The position numbers were made by a program, and so were the translations under genes. Shown piece by piece: positions 35,966 through 46,955 of a stretch of 64,000 nucleotides of DNA. The stretch's first letter is position 1; every line of letters begins with the position of its first letter. The notes below the pieces were generated by a model. It had not been told where the DNA came from, ran no database searches, and was given only the letters and a program-made list of their open reading frames with translations. This DNA comes from Boesenbergia rotunda. Taxonomy: Eukaryota; Streptophyta; Magnoliopsida; Zingiberales; Zingiberaceae. Location of the stretch: contig JAGFNQ010007682.1 in NCBI GenBank assembly GCA_024364735.1, positions 1 through 64,000 on the forward strand, given 5' to 3'.

Positions 35966-36175
35966 CCTAGCCCTCTAAGCTAGGATTTCATCCAACCTAG
36001 CCCTCCAAGCTAGGACCTGACCCTCCAAGCTAGGACTTTTTCACACCTAACCGTCCAGGTTAGGACTTGTCAACACCTAGCCCTCCAAGCTAGGACTTTT
36101 CACACCTAACCCTCCAGGTTAGGACTTTTCCATCAAACCTAGTCCCACTAGGTATGCCTAGTCCACGACCAGGAC
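35966..36175. repeat. Hairpin array, CCTAGC...GCTAGG units
   Basis: Six or so units of a 6-bp stem around the loop CCTCCAA, in two stem versions: CCTAGC/GCTAGG and CCTAAC/GTTAGG. Same array type as 37386-37698 and 49607-50063. Confidence 0.85.
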
Positions 36176-36256
36176 TTAATCCCAATCATAATCATCAACC
36201 TAAACTAAAATCAGTGTCAACACCAAAACAACAATCAGGGTCAGACTGCATCAACA

Positions 36257-36271
36257 ATCTCTCCCTTTTTA
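36257..36271 (-). other. Polypurine tract
   Basis: ATAAAAAGGGAGAGAT on the minus strand, next to the 3' LTR boundary. Confidence 0.8.
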
Positions 36272-36818
36272 TTGTTTGACAACCCGATTTTAAGTTTAGG
36301 GATTCGAAATCAATTTTCTCAACTTTCAGAATCATAGGGGAATCTGGATCCTCCCCCTACTCGTAATTATCCCAAACTTAACCAACCACACTCTCCCCCT
36401 TTGTCAAACACCGAAAAGGGTCTAGAGGGGTTGTTAAGTTTAAACATACTCCCCCTCAACCCTAGGGGTTTCCCAAAACAACATAAGATTTGATTGAATT
36501 GAGGGCATATGAAAACATATGACAAAGATAAGGCATGGCAAAACAAGCATATGTATCATATGAACATGGAAGTGAATAAAGTAGAGCTAGTAATAAGGTA
36601 GGCAAATAGTCCAATGAATGAATCATAAGCAAAAGCTAGTCAGATAAGTAAGACATAAAACATAGCCCGAAGAGTCAAGTGCATCATACAACCAAACCAG
36701 ACAAATATTTAGATGCATATCAATGCATCAAAGTCAACACCAAGCCATAGCAGGCAAATAGTCATAACGGACAGATCCGTCAAACAGTCAGATACCACAA
36801 AGCAAGATCATAGTACAA

Positions 36819-37054
36819 TCAATAATCAATCGTCAGCGGGGGGGGGGGGTCATCGTCCTGCATCGGGTCATCTGTCGTGTCATCAGGAATGAAAGACCCA
36901 GGTGCAGCACTGCCAGAGGGCGCATCTCCAGGAAACGTGTGTCGATGCCACTCATCATACCAAGTCTGCTGCAGAGTACGGACCCCCGAGACATCGGACT
37001 CCAATGCGTGAAGTCGGCGATCGAAGGATCGAAACTCTAACCGGTCCTCCTCGC
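36819..37054 (-). pseudogene. C-terminal half of SIRE env-like ORF
   Basis: About 78 codons on the minus strand, ending at TGA 36821-36819. LEFRSFDRRLHALESD matches SEFRSFDRRLLAIESD of the ORF at 6560-6920, and both finish with a Ser/Ala/Pro-rich segment then an acidic Asp-rich tail; here a run of 11 G on + (36839-36849) encodes Pro residues. The N-terminal half is missing because a copia LTR fragment starts at 37055. That the frame and helical core are kept in two copies supports a real element gene. Function unknown; no membrane segment seen. Confidence 0.7.
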
Positions 37055-37258
37055 TGTTAGTAGGAGCCCTAGAGCCAATTATATGATGATTGACTAGGGA
37101 CATTTTGTATCATATTCTATTATTAATAAAGGCATGTTTGGTTATTATACTTACTTTGTATTTGTGCCAAATAACTATGTATAATAATGTCCTTGGGTAG
37201 TAGGTTCTTATCTACATTATATCGATTGGTTGAATCGATAGTGAGATGATGTATAAAA
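37055..37258 (+). repeat. Copia LTR fragment (TGTTAGTAGG type)
   Basis: First 204 bp of an LTR on +, matching 6999-7109 and extending it. Cut at 37259 by a SIRE LTR start. Confidence 0.75.
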
Positions 37259-37698
37259 TGTTGATGCAGTCTACCCCTGATTATTGTTTTGGTGTTGACA
37301 CCGATTTAAGTTTAGGTTGATTATGATTCTGATTATGATGATGATTAAGTCCTGATCAGTGATTAGGCACGGGTTGATTGAAATCCTAACCTGGAGGGTT
37401 AGGTGTGGAAATCCCGGTGAGTGAATCCGGGTCCTGGTGAGTGAAGCCAGGTGTTGAAAAGTCCTAATTCGGAAGAGGTGGGTGAAAAGTCCTAGCTTGG
37501 AGGGCTAGGTGAAAAGTCCTAGCTTGGAGGACTAGGTGAAAAATCCTAACTTGGAGGGTTAGGTGAAAAGTCCCATCTTGGAGAGTTAGGTGAAAAAGTC
37601 CTGGCTTGGAGGGTCAGGTCCTAGCTTGGAGGGCTAGGTTTGGAAAGTCCTAATCCGAAAGAGTTGGGTGAAAAGTCCTAGCTTGGAGGGCTAGGTGA
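37259..37698 (+). repeat. SIRE LTR, first 440 bp, with hairpin array
   Basis: Starts TGTTGATGCAGTCTACCC. From 37386 on it is an array of hairpins: CCTAAC-CTGGAGG-GTTAGG, CCCGG-TGAGTGAAT-CCGGG (37413-37431), CCTGG-TGAGTGAAG-CCAGG (37433-37451), then CCTAGC-TTGGAGG-GCTAGG repeats to 37697. Cut at 37699 by the family F copia element. Confidence 0.85.
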
Positions 37699-39904
37699 TG
37701 TTGGGACCGGGTGCATGTTGACATGGATGCGGGTTCGTAATTTTAAAATTTAATTACGTGCAGCGGAAGGTTTAGCATAAATAATTTCACAAATTATTTA
37801 ACCACACATCTAAGCATGCAACCTTATATTGTGTAGACATGATCATACATTGAAATTTTGCAGAAAGTAAACTAATTTACTTAATACCTCGCGTAACTCG
37901 AAGGAAGGGACGAGATCCAACCGTAAGCGTCCCTTGGAAGCTCCGCCTCTATTCACGTCCACGCCGAGTTTTCCTCAGGATGACTTCGCAAAGCCACGAG
38001 TTTCGTGCCGACAAGAACTTCTAGATTCTCCAAAGGCACGACAAGAATACCAAGAGAGAGATGGGAAGACTAACCACCAAACGAAGAACAGAATCAAGAT
38101 TCCGGGAGGAAGGAAGGAGTTGCGCCCACTTCTTCTTCTTCTTCGGCAGCTGCTTGGTGGATGAAGCTCACGGCAACAAAGGGGTCCTCCTTTTAGGGCC
38201 GGCGGCACTAGAGGAGGGAGAGGGAGAGAAGGAGAGAGAGAGAGGGCTTATTTCTAGATCTCTTAGATTAATCTCCAAGCCTTGCCTTGGTTCCTTTATA
38301 TAGTAGCCTCTCAATCGCCAAGTCTCTTTTTTATGGAATAAATTTTCATAAGAAATTTATCATATAAATATTTCTATGATTTATTCCATCATGCCAAGTT
38401 TTATTATAATTTAATTTATAATAAAAACAACCATGTCTCCCTTTTCTTATGGAAAGAAATTTCTTTATATAAATTTCTTTATCATGGTAAATCAATCCAT
38501 TATTGATTTTATAAAATAAAATAAACCAATCCATGGTTCATTTTAATTTCCATGAAAAATAAATCTCTTTATATAAATTTCATTATATAAATTTCTTTAT
38601 CCATAATTTTATAAAACAAACCAAGCTCGGTTTATTTTATAATTTGAACCAAACAATTTGGTTCTCCCCTTTTAATGTGGCCGGCCAAACAAAGAGGCTG
38701 GGGACCCTCTTTGGCCGGCCAAACCCAAGCCTATACCATACGAATTAAACTCATTTAATTCGTCAATAAGCCTACAAAAGACTTAGCCATTTTAAGCTTC
38801 CGATGCGTCTATGAAAAATTCAGATTCGACTTATCTCTCTTGATCGGAAAATCCAATTTTCAACTCGTTTTAAATCCCTCGGATTACTCGTAGTGCGTGT
38901 GACTAAATAGGCTTTCGATTTATATTGGCCGTCTATAATTAACCAATTATAGAACGATCATGAGTGGCACCTAGTAGTATATCATGATCCCCAATTAATC
39001 GAAAGATCAACGGTTGACCTCAGAAATAATTCTGAAACCCTTCAGCAGCTATAATGAATCGTGCCTCATTCCCTTCATCATCTTATACCCACTTGGTTCA
39101 GGACATGGTCTATATGTGTCAGTCCCCACTAGGCTGACTACGTCACACCTAGCCCAAGCAATGTCTTTCTCGTCCAACGAATTCTAGTTACTCTCATGTA
39201 TCTGAGAGATTCATACTCTGAACATGTGATGCTCTGGCCAGAGGCTTCGAGTAACAATCCGACGATAGGCCTTGGGTATACATCTCCTCGCAAGGAGTAG
39301 TGAATCCTTTGTAGGCTGTTCAAACATCTTCGGGCACTTCGGCTTATACCCAACCATCCTGGGTCCACACCTCCTTAGAGATGCTTGCTTAAGATGTCAA
39401 AGTATAAGTCTCCATGACCAAGATGACTTGAACACCGCAAGTCAAAGGAACATCGCACTTAAGCTGCAGTAAGAACTTCATTGACATATCTATATGTAGA
39501 TTACCATATGAAGTTTTACAGCCAGTCACTCCAATGAACTAGTTCCCTTAACTAGCATTCATGTTTATCTCCGGACATCCCAATATCTCCAGCCAGTGAG
39601 AATCAGCTGATTAGAGAATAACCCATGCTAGTCTCAACAGAATTGATAGTGTCCGTTTTTATCAATTCATCGACTAGGGACAATTTCAATACTTCACAAT
39701 TGCACATGTAGAGATAATCACTAGTTGTGAATTCATCACAAATTCTCTCATGCTGTGAATTGTATTGCGGACATTCAGTAAATAAGTTTAAGATCTCAAT
39801 CAAATACACAAACATGTATACTCAAATAGTGAATATTCATTTATTAAAATAAATGATTACAATCATAAGGCGTGCCTTAGGACACTTCTCTCACAATACT
39901 AACA
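37699..39904 (-). repeat. Family F 3' LTR (2.21 kb)
   Basis: On the minus strand it starts TGTTAGTATTGTGAGAG and ends GACATGCACCCGGTCCCAACA-like sequence at 37699. Very similar to 45179-46955 + 49170-49499, 46956-49169 and 62061-64000. TATA-like box at 38302-38293. An A/T-rich part lies at 38340-38650. Confidence 0.9.
38293..38302 (-). promoter_or_regulatory. TATA box of family F LTR
   Basis: CCTTTATATA on + (TATATAAAGG on the element strand). Kept in all four LTR copies: also 45696-45705, 47551-47560 and 62666-62675, followed by a GCAAGGCTTGG leader. Confidence 0.65.
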
Positions 39905-39917
39905 AACTCCACTTGGC

Positions 39918-41440
39918 CTAATGCCAATCGCTACGGTATCCAATATCACAGGCTCTAACATGACCCTCAAACTTGCTTTGAGGCAAGGCCTTAGTTAAAG
40001 GATCCGCTAAATTCCTTTCAGTGGGAATTTTCTCAATTTGTATATCATTCCTACTTATAATCTCTCTGATCAGATGATAGCGGCGAAGCACATGTTTGGA
40101 TCGCTGATGAGACCTTGGTTCCTTTGCTTGTGCAATAGCTCCATTGTTGTCGCAGTAAACCGGCACTGCTTCATCAATGGTTGGAACCACACCATGTTCT
40201 GAGACAAACTTCTTGATCCAGACTGCTTCCTTTGCTGCTTCCGAGGCTGCAATATATTCCGCTTCCGTGGTAGAATCCACTACGGTGTCTTGTTTGGAAC
40301 TTTTCCAACTTATTGCGCCTCCATTCAAGATGTATCCGGACTGAGATTTGGAGTCATCCTTATCTGTCTGGAAACTGGCATCTGTATACCCACGTATTAT
40401 CATATCTCCTTCTCCATATATTAGGAACACATCCTTAGTCCTTCTTAAGTACTTAAGGATTGTCTTGACAGCCGCCCAATGATCCATTCCTGGATCAGAC
40501 TGGTATCTGCTTGTGACGCTCAGAGCTTACGATACATCGGGCCTAGTACATAACATAGCATACATGATAGATCCTATCGCGGATGCATAAGGAATCTTAT
40601 TCATGCAAATCCTCTCATCTTCTGTGCGCGGACACATAGACTTTGAAAGGTTGATCCCATGCCTGATGGGAAGGTAACCTTTCTTGGATTCCGACATGCT
40701 AAACCCTTTTAGCACTCGGTCTATATATGTAGACTGCGAAAGACCAAGCAACCGTTTTGATCTATATCTATAGATTCTAGTCCCAAGGATATAGGTTGCT
40801 TCTCCCAGGTCTTTCATGGAGAAAGTTTTGGACAACCAAATTTTAACCGACTGTAAGACTGATATATCATTTCCTATAAGCAATATGTCATCGACATATA
40901 ATACTAGGAATACGACTGCACTCCCACTAACCTTCTTGTACACACAAGGTTCGTCAGGATTTTTGTGAGAAATCAAACTCTTTGATTGACTTATCAAAAC
41001 GGATGTTCCAGCTCCTGGATGCTTGCTTCAGTCCATATATGGATCGTCGAAGCTTGCATATTTTGGTTTTATCAACCGATGTGAAACCTTCAGGTTGTAT
41101 CATGTATACATCCTCAAGCAGGTTTCTATTAAGGAAAGCTATTTTCACATCCATTTGCCATATCTCTTAATTATAATGAGCTGCTATGGCCAGGAGCATC
41201 CGAATGGATTTAAGCATAGCTACTGGCGAATAAGTTTCGTCATAATCAATTCGTTGTTTCTGACGATATCCTTTTGCCACTAGTCTAGCCTTAAAGGTAA
41301 CAATATTACCTTCCATGTCGGTTTTCTTCTTGAAAACCCACTTGCACCCTATGGGCTTAATCCCTTCAGGTGGGTTAACCAAGTCCCATACTTGATTTTC
41401 GTACATGGAATCCATTTCTGACTTCATGGCTTCAAGCCAC
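39918..41440 (-). pseudogene. pol: Copia RT-RNase H (family F)
   Basis: On the minus strand RT begins near 41440 (KWLEAMKSEMDSMYENQVWDL, KARLVAKGYRQ), meets a TAA near 41167, continues as WQMDVKIAFLNRNLLEDVYM, shifts frame near 40990, and carries the catalytic Y-V-D-D at 40898-40887. A TAA near 40525 precedes RNase H, which is open at 40487-39918: TTEAEYIAASEAAKEAVW, VYCDNNGAIAQAKEP, LADPLTKALPQSKF, ending DWH at the TAG beside the polypurine tract. Three lesions in this part alone. RT in FLN-R rather than FLN-G also departs from the family norm. Confidence 0.9.
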
Positions 41441-41444
41441 TTGT

Positions 41445-42984
41445 CCCTTTCTGAACTTTTCAGAACATCATCATAACTGATAGGTTCGTCATTGCTAATA
41501 AGTAACACGTCGTTCGATTCACTTACGAGAAATCCGTATCTCTCTGGAATATTACGTGTCCTATCAGATCTACGAAGAAGTGGTGTTGTTTTAGGTTCAA
41601 CTGATAGCTCATTATTATGAGTTATTGGTTGTGGGTCTAGACTAGGTGTCTCTGTAATGTCTATTAGAGTTTCTTGAACTTCTTCAAGTTCAATACTACT
41701 CCCACTGTTTTCTTGTAAAAGAAATTCTTTTTCCAGAAATACAGCATGCCTTGAAACAAACACCTTTTGATCCAAGGGATGATAGAATTGGTAACCCTTT
41801 GTTTCCTTAGGGTATCCAATAAATAGACATTTATCAGACTTAGCATCCAATTTGTCTGATACAGTCCGCTTCACATAAGCAGGACAACCCCATGTCTTAA
41901 GGTGAGTTAAGTGAGGTTTCTTACTATTCCACGTCTCATATGGAGTAGTAGAGACTACCTTGGTCGGGACCCTGTTTAGCAGGTAAATGGCTGTCTTAAG
42001 TGCATAGCCCCAAAATGATTTTGGAAGAGTTGCATGATTCATCATAGATCTAACCATGTCCATCAAGGTTCAGTTACGCCTCTCGGATACACCATTATGT
42101 TGTGGTGTATACGGCGGAGTCCATTGAGACAATATCCCATTGTCCCTAAGATAATCTTGAAACTCTTGACTTAAGTATTCACCACCCCGATCGGATCGAA
42201 GTATCTTAATACTTTTGCCAAGCTGTTTCTCTACTTCATTTCTGAACTCCTTGAATTTCTCAAAAGCTTTAGATTTGTGTTTCATCAAGAACACATACCC
42301 GAATCGTGAGTGATCATCGATAAAGGTAATGAAGTAGCTATAGCCTCCTTGTGCAAGAGTTGATATTGGTCCACATACATCAGTATGTATTAGACCAAGC
42401 AATTCTCCCACTGGTTTACCTTTTCCAGAAAAGGGTAATTTGGCCATCTTGCCTTTTAAGCATGATTCGCATGTATCAAATGAACCGAGTTCAAATGATT
42501 CCAGAATTGCACATCGGTGTAATTTGGTCATGCGTTTCTTACTTATATGGCCAAGACGACAATGCCACGTATATGAGTCTATTTGAATATCTATTCGAGC
42601 ACGTTTGTTGCTAACTTCGATATTGAAAATGTCACCGGATAAATCTAACGTGTAGATACCATTGCACAAAGTTTCGGTTCCATAAAGAACACCATTTAAA
42701 GTTATGTAACAACAATTGTTACTAAAAGTTAAATGATAACTCTTTTCATTCAAGCATGAAATAGATAGAATGTTCTTTATTAACGAAGGAACAAAATAAC
42801 TATTATCCAATTCTAAGACAAGTCTAGTAGGGAGCTTTAGCAAATATGTTCCGATGGCAACAGCAGCAATCTTTGCTCCATTTCCAACTCGCAAATTCGC
42901 TTCTCCCTTGACGAGTCTTCTTCTATTCCTTAGCCCCTTTATGTCATTACATATATGTGAGCTACACCCAGTATCCAGTACCTA
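41445..42984 (-). pseudogene. pol: Copia protease-integrase (family F)
   Basis: A TAG at 42984-42982 stands where relatives have Trp, directly before the protease active site V-L-D-T-G-C-S-S-H (catalytic Asp 42975-42973). From 42894 to 42070 the frame is open through the zinc region (WHCRLGHISKKRM...CESCLKGK) and integrase core: IHTDVCGP (Asp 1), LRSDRGGEY (Asp 2), HNGVSERRN (Glu). A TGA at about 42069, consistent with CGA to TGA, splits the core from TLMDMVRSMM, after which the integrase C-terminus stays open (WGYALKTAIYLLNRVP, GCPAYVKRTVSDKLD). All catalytic residues are present, but two nonsense codons block it. Confidence 0.9.
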
Positions 42985-43461
42985 GGTGTACGAGGAAATA
43001 GAGTGACATTCAATAACGAAGATACCTGAAGAGGATGGGGCATCGGATGCCTTCTTCTTCAAGGACTCAAGATAAACCTTGCAGTTTCTTCGCCAGTGAC
43101 CTTCCTTGCCATAGTGATGGCAAGTGTCTTTTGGGGTCTTTTCAGTCTTTTTGGCCTTTTTCTTCCTTCCCTTATTTTGTTCTTTGGGCTTTCTCTTAGA
43201 ACCTTTCTTTGAGGAACCAACTAACAGTATCGTCTTCTGATCCTGCTTTACAGAAGGCTCTACAGTCTTTAGCAGGTTGAGCAACTCAGGAAACTGGTCT
43301 GGAGTTGCATCTTCAGGAGCACGGTTGGGAAGTTGTTCTTCAAGGACATAAGCAAAATTTTTTGCCTTGAGGACTATCCTCAGGTTTCTAAGCCAGTCCA
43401 TGAAGTTTGGCCCAGTTAGCTTATTGGTGTCCAAAATGGAACGCAAATTCAGAGAAGACAT
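42982..43461 (-). pseudogene. gag: Copia gag with internal deletion (family F)
   Basis: An open 159-codon frame: MSSLNLRSILDTNKL, then GPNFMDWLRNLRIVLKAK, as usual for copia gag N-termini. After DATPDQF it jumps to PELLNLLKTVEP, so most of the capsid domain that other copies retain (compare 20285-20901) is missing. A Lys-rich stretch follows and a damaged knuckle, C-HHY-GKEGHWRRNC, with Tyr at the second Cys. In frame with the protease except for the stop at 42982-42984. Even if translated it would lack the part needed for particle assembly. Confidence 0.82.
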
Positions 43462-45165
43462 GATCAGGTGATTATCCTAGAAATACAAATTGAGATTATG
43501 TGATAAGTAGAATGCATCAATATACATTAATTAATTCCTATTTATTTTTCGAATTGAATAACCCTTTTTTATCAATTCAGGAGATTGTAGGAACATCTCC
43601 AAATAGGTTGATATCCAACCATAGATAAGAACAACCATGGCTGTGGCCATCAAGTTATTCTTAGTTATGAAGGTAGGTAATTATATCGATTACATATTAC
43701 ATATATGTAACTATCACATTATGCTATCAACTAATTGATTGTTTGCATAAATCATTGGGTTGTTAACTCATTAACAAGTATGCAACAATATACATAGCAC
43801 CCAACTGCACCTCTCTTTACATCGACCATGGCTGTGGCACAACAAATCGATGCTCCAAGCTTAAGGTTGAACCATTAATCAAGAAATAGTTTTAATATGG
43901 TTGGAGCTCATTCAACCATTTAGTCAGGCTTGGATGTGTCCAACAACCAAAACTAAGGATTGACCTCTGACTCCAACTATATTAAACATAAACTAATTCC
44001 ATGGTTTGAACATGTTGAGGTTCAAGCCGGGCATGGATGTGTCCATCAACCCAAACGAGAAACAAAACTCCGGTTCTAACCATATTAATGGAAGGTGTTG
44101 GCCTTAATATTTTGTAAGGGGTTTTGGGTCTCATCCTTTTCTTTCTAAGCACATTCATGACATATAATTATGTCATGTACTAACGATTTCCTTAATAAAG
44201 TATGTATGTGACTTAATTTATCAAGTCTCATTAATTGAATTAGGAACCAGATTTCCTAATTCTAATTTCATACTTTATTCAAGGAATTATTTTGGGAAAC
44301 AATTTCCTGAATTATCATAATCAATTTCGGAAATAATATGTTTAAGACTCTGATTTCTCTAAATCAAATCTTATTAAATTAAGAGACAGATTCCCTTAAT
44401 TCAACCACATATTATTTTCATGAAAATCTTATTTAAGGAAATATACTCTATAGGAAATAATTTTCCTAATTAATTTTGGAGACAATAATATGTAAGAGCA
44501 TCACCTCATAAATCAAATAAGGAAATTATCGTTTGAGAATCACCTCAAAAATTTCCAAGATTTGATCACATATTTTATTTATGAAAAATTAATATCAATA
44601 ACTTAATTTGGATGGCTCCCCAAGGCTCAATCCAAATTAAACATTTGACAATTTAAATTCAATTTAGGAAATTTAATTATAACAACTAACTTTAAATTGG
44701 ACGGCTCCCCAAGGCTCAATCCAAAATAAAGAATTTCGTAAATAATTTAATTTCCAATTATAAATTTAAATGTCAATTAATATTCCCATAATTTCTCTAG
44801 ACTTTCTTGAAAGAAAGTGTCCAAAATTGCGAGCTTTCCATAAATGGAATGTTTCTAAAAATAAAAGGTTTTCAGAATAATTGTAAGTTTCTGGTACAAA
44901 GAAAACTTACGTTTTTCCAAAATAGAAAATTTCCAAAATTGGAAAGTTTCCAAAAATGGAATGTTTTCACAATTATCATAAAATTTCAGAAACAGAGATA
45001 TTTCAAAAGTTTACGAAATTTCATGAGGATTTCCAAACTTTGAAATTCCTAAATCAAAATTTTGCCATAATTGGAAAGTTTTCATAATTGAAAATTTTCC
45101 AAAATTGAGATCAAGATAAAGCTTTCCGCAAAACAAGTATATGATTATGTCAAACACAAACCTCG
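43462..45165 (-). other. Long leader of family F, with TTTCCAAAATTGGAAA repeats
   Basis: A 1.7-kb untranslated leader between primer site and gag, no coding sequence seen. From about 44780 to 45130 it is full of TTCCAAAATTGGAA-type near-palindromes in loose tandem; such words next to the primer site could pair with each other. GGCTCCCCAAGGCTCAATCC occurs twice (about 44611 and 44703). Confidence 0.65.
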
Positions 45166-45177
45166 GCTCTGATACCA
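45166..45177 (-). other. Primer-binding site (tRNA-Met)
   Basis: GCTCTGATACCA on +; one base separates it from the 5' LTR at 45179. Confidence 0.92.
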
Positions 45178-45178
45178 G

Positions 45179-46955
45179 TGTTGGGTCAGGGTGCATGTTG
45201 ACATGGATGCGGGTTCGTAATTTTAAAATTAATTACGTGCAGCGGAAGGTTTAGCATAAATAATTTCTCTAAATCATTTAACCACACATCTAAGCATGCA
45301 ATTTTATCTTGAGAAGACATGATCATATATTTAAACTTTTTGCAGAAACGTAAACTAATTTACATATTACCTCGCGTAACTCGAAGGAAGGGACGAGATC
45401 CAACCATAAGCGTCCCTTGGAAGCTCCGTCTCTATTCGCGTCCACGCCGAGTATCTTCGGGATGACTTCGCAAAGCCACGAGTTTCGTGTTCTCGAGAAC
45501 TACTAGATTCTCCGAGAACGCGACAAGAAAAACCAAGAGAGAAGTCGGAAGACTAACCACAAAAGGATGGCCGGCTGGTGCTCCTTCTTGGGGCTGGTTG
45601 GCGCACGGCAAGAAGGGGAGAAGAGAAGGAGAGAAAGAGAGGGAGAGAGTCTATGCCTTCATCTCTATAATTCACCCCCAAGCCTTGCCTTGGGTCCTTT
45701 ATATAGTGGCCTCTTAACCATCAAGCGTCTCAAATATGGAATAACTTATTCCATCATGCCAAGTTCGATTTTATATCATGGTTAAAATTATATTTTAATT
45801 CATGATAAAAATCTTCTCCCCTATGGAATAAATTTTCTTATCATGATAAATCAATCCATGATTGATTTTATAAAATAAACCAATCCATGGTTCATTTTAA
45901 ATTCCATGAAAAATAAACCAAACCTTGGATTATTATATAAAAATTTATATCATCCATAATTTTATAAAACAAACCACACTTGGTTTATTTTATAAATTGA
46001 ACCAAAAACTTGGTTCTCTCCCTTTGTTGTGGCTGGCCAAGCAAAGAGGATGGAGGCCCTCTTTGGCCAGCCCATCCAAGCCAAGCCCCAATGAATTAAA
46101 TTTATTTAATTCATCTATTAAGTCTTCAAAAGACTTAGCCATTTTACGCTTCCGATGCGTCTCTAAAAAATTCAGATTCGACTTATCGTTTGGCTCAACC
46201 AAACTTAATCTCTCATGATTGGAAAATCCAATTTTCAACTCAAATTAAATCCCTCGGATTACTCGTAGTGCGTGTGACTAAATAGGCTTTCGATTTATGT
46301 TGTCCAACTATAATTAATCAATTATAGAATGATAATGAGTGGCACCTAGTAGTACATCATAATCCCCAATTAATCGAAAGATCAACGGTTGACCTCAGAA
46401 ACAATTCTGAAATCCTTCAGCAGCTATAATGAATCGTGCCTCATTCCCTTCACCATCTTATACCCACGTGGTTCAGGACATGGTCTATGTGTGTCAGTCC
46501 CCACTAGGCTGACTACGTCACACCTAGCCCAAGTAACGTTTTCTCGTCCTACGGATTCTAATTACTCTCATGTATTTAAGAGATTCATACTCTGAACATG
46601 TCATGCTCTGGCCAGAGGCATCGGGTAACAATCCGACGATAGGCCTCGGGTATACATCTCCTCGCAAGGAGTGGTGAATCCTTTGTAGGCTGTTCAAACA
46701 TCTTCGGGCACTTCAGCTTATACCCAATCATCCTGGGTCCACACCTCCTTGGAGATGCTTGCTTAAGATGTCAAAGTATAAGTCTCCATGACCAAGATGA
46801 CTTGAACACCACAAGTCAAAGGAACATCACACTTAAGCTGCAGTAAGAACTTCACTGACATATCTATATGTAGACTACCATATGAAGTTTTACAGCCAGT
46901 CACTCCAATGAACTAGTTCCCTTAACTAGCATTCATGTTTATCTCCGGACATCTC
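45179..46955 (-). repeat. Family F 5' LTR, first part
   Basis: Homologous to 37699-39904 from its inner end, stopping at CGGACATCTC. The remaining ~330 bp of this LTR are at 49170-49499, on the far side of the solo LTR. Confidence 0.88.

Larger units (their letters stand above)
34347..36256 (-). repeat. Complete SIRE-like LTR (1.91 kb)
   Basis: On the minus strand it starts TGTTGATGCAGTCTGACC and ends CCAAGTTCCAACA, giving TGTTG...CAACA ends. Two hairpin arrays fill its first half (36175-35966 and 35956-35366). Confidence 0.88.
34347..37054 (-). mobile_element. SIRE-like copia, 3' end only
   Basis: Left to right on the minus strand: 3' LTR (34347-36256), polypurine tract, about 550 bp of untranslated sequence with CTCCCCCTTTGTC wording typical of this lineage, then the C-terminal half of the env-like ORF. 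It is cut at 37054 by a copia LTR fragment. It belongs to the same family as 1-6998 or a close relative. Confidence 0.82.

Noticed and set aside
37934..38164. Open frame seen again at 47191-47502 and 62295-62573
   Set aside because: Antisense to the family F LTR and shared only because the LTRs are copies; it overlaps the leader region and has no known domain.
39138..39368. Minus-strand frame repeated at 48401-48586 and 63541-63861
   Set aside because: Lies in the upstream part of the family F LTR on the element strand; length and ends vary and the split LTR copy does not keep it.
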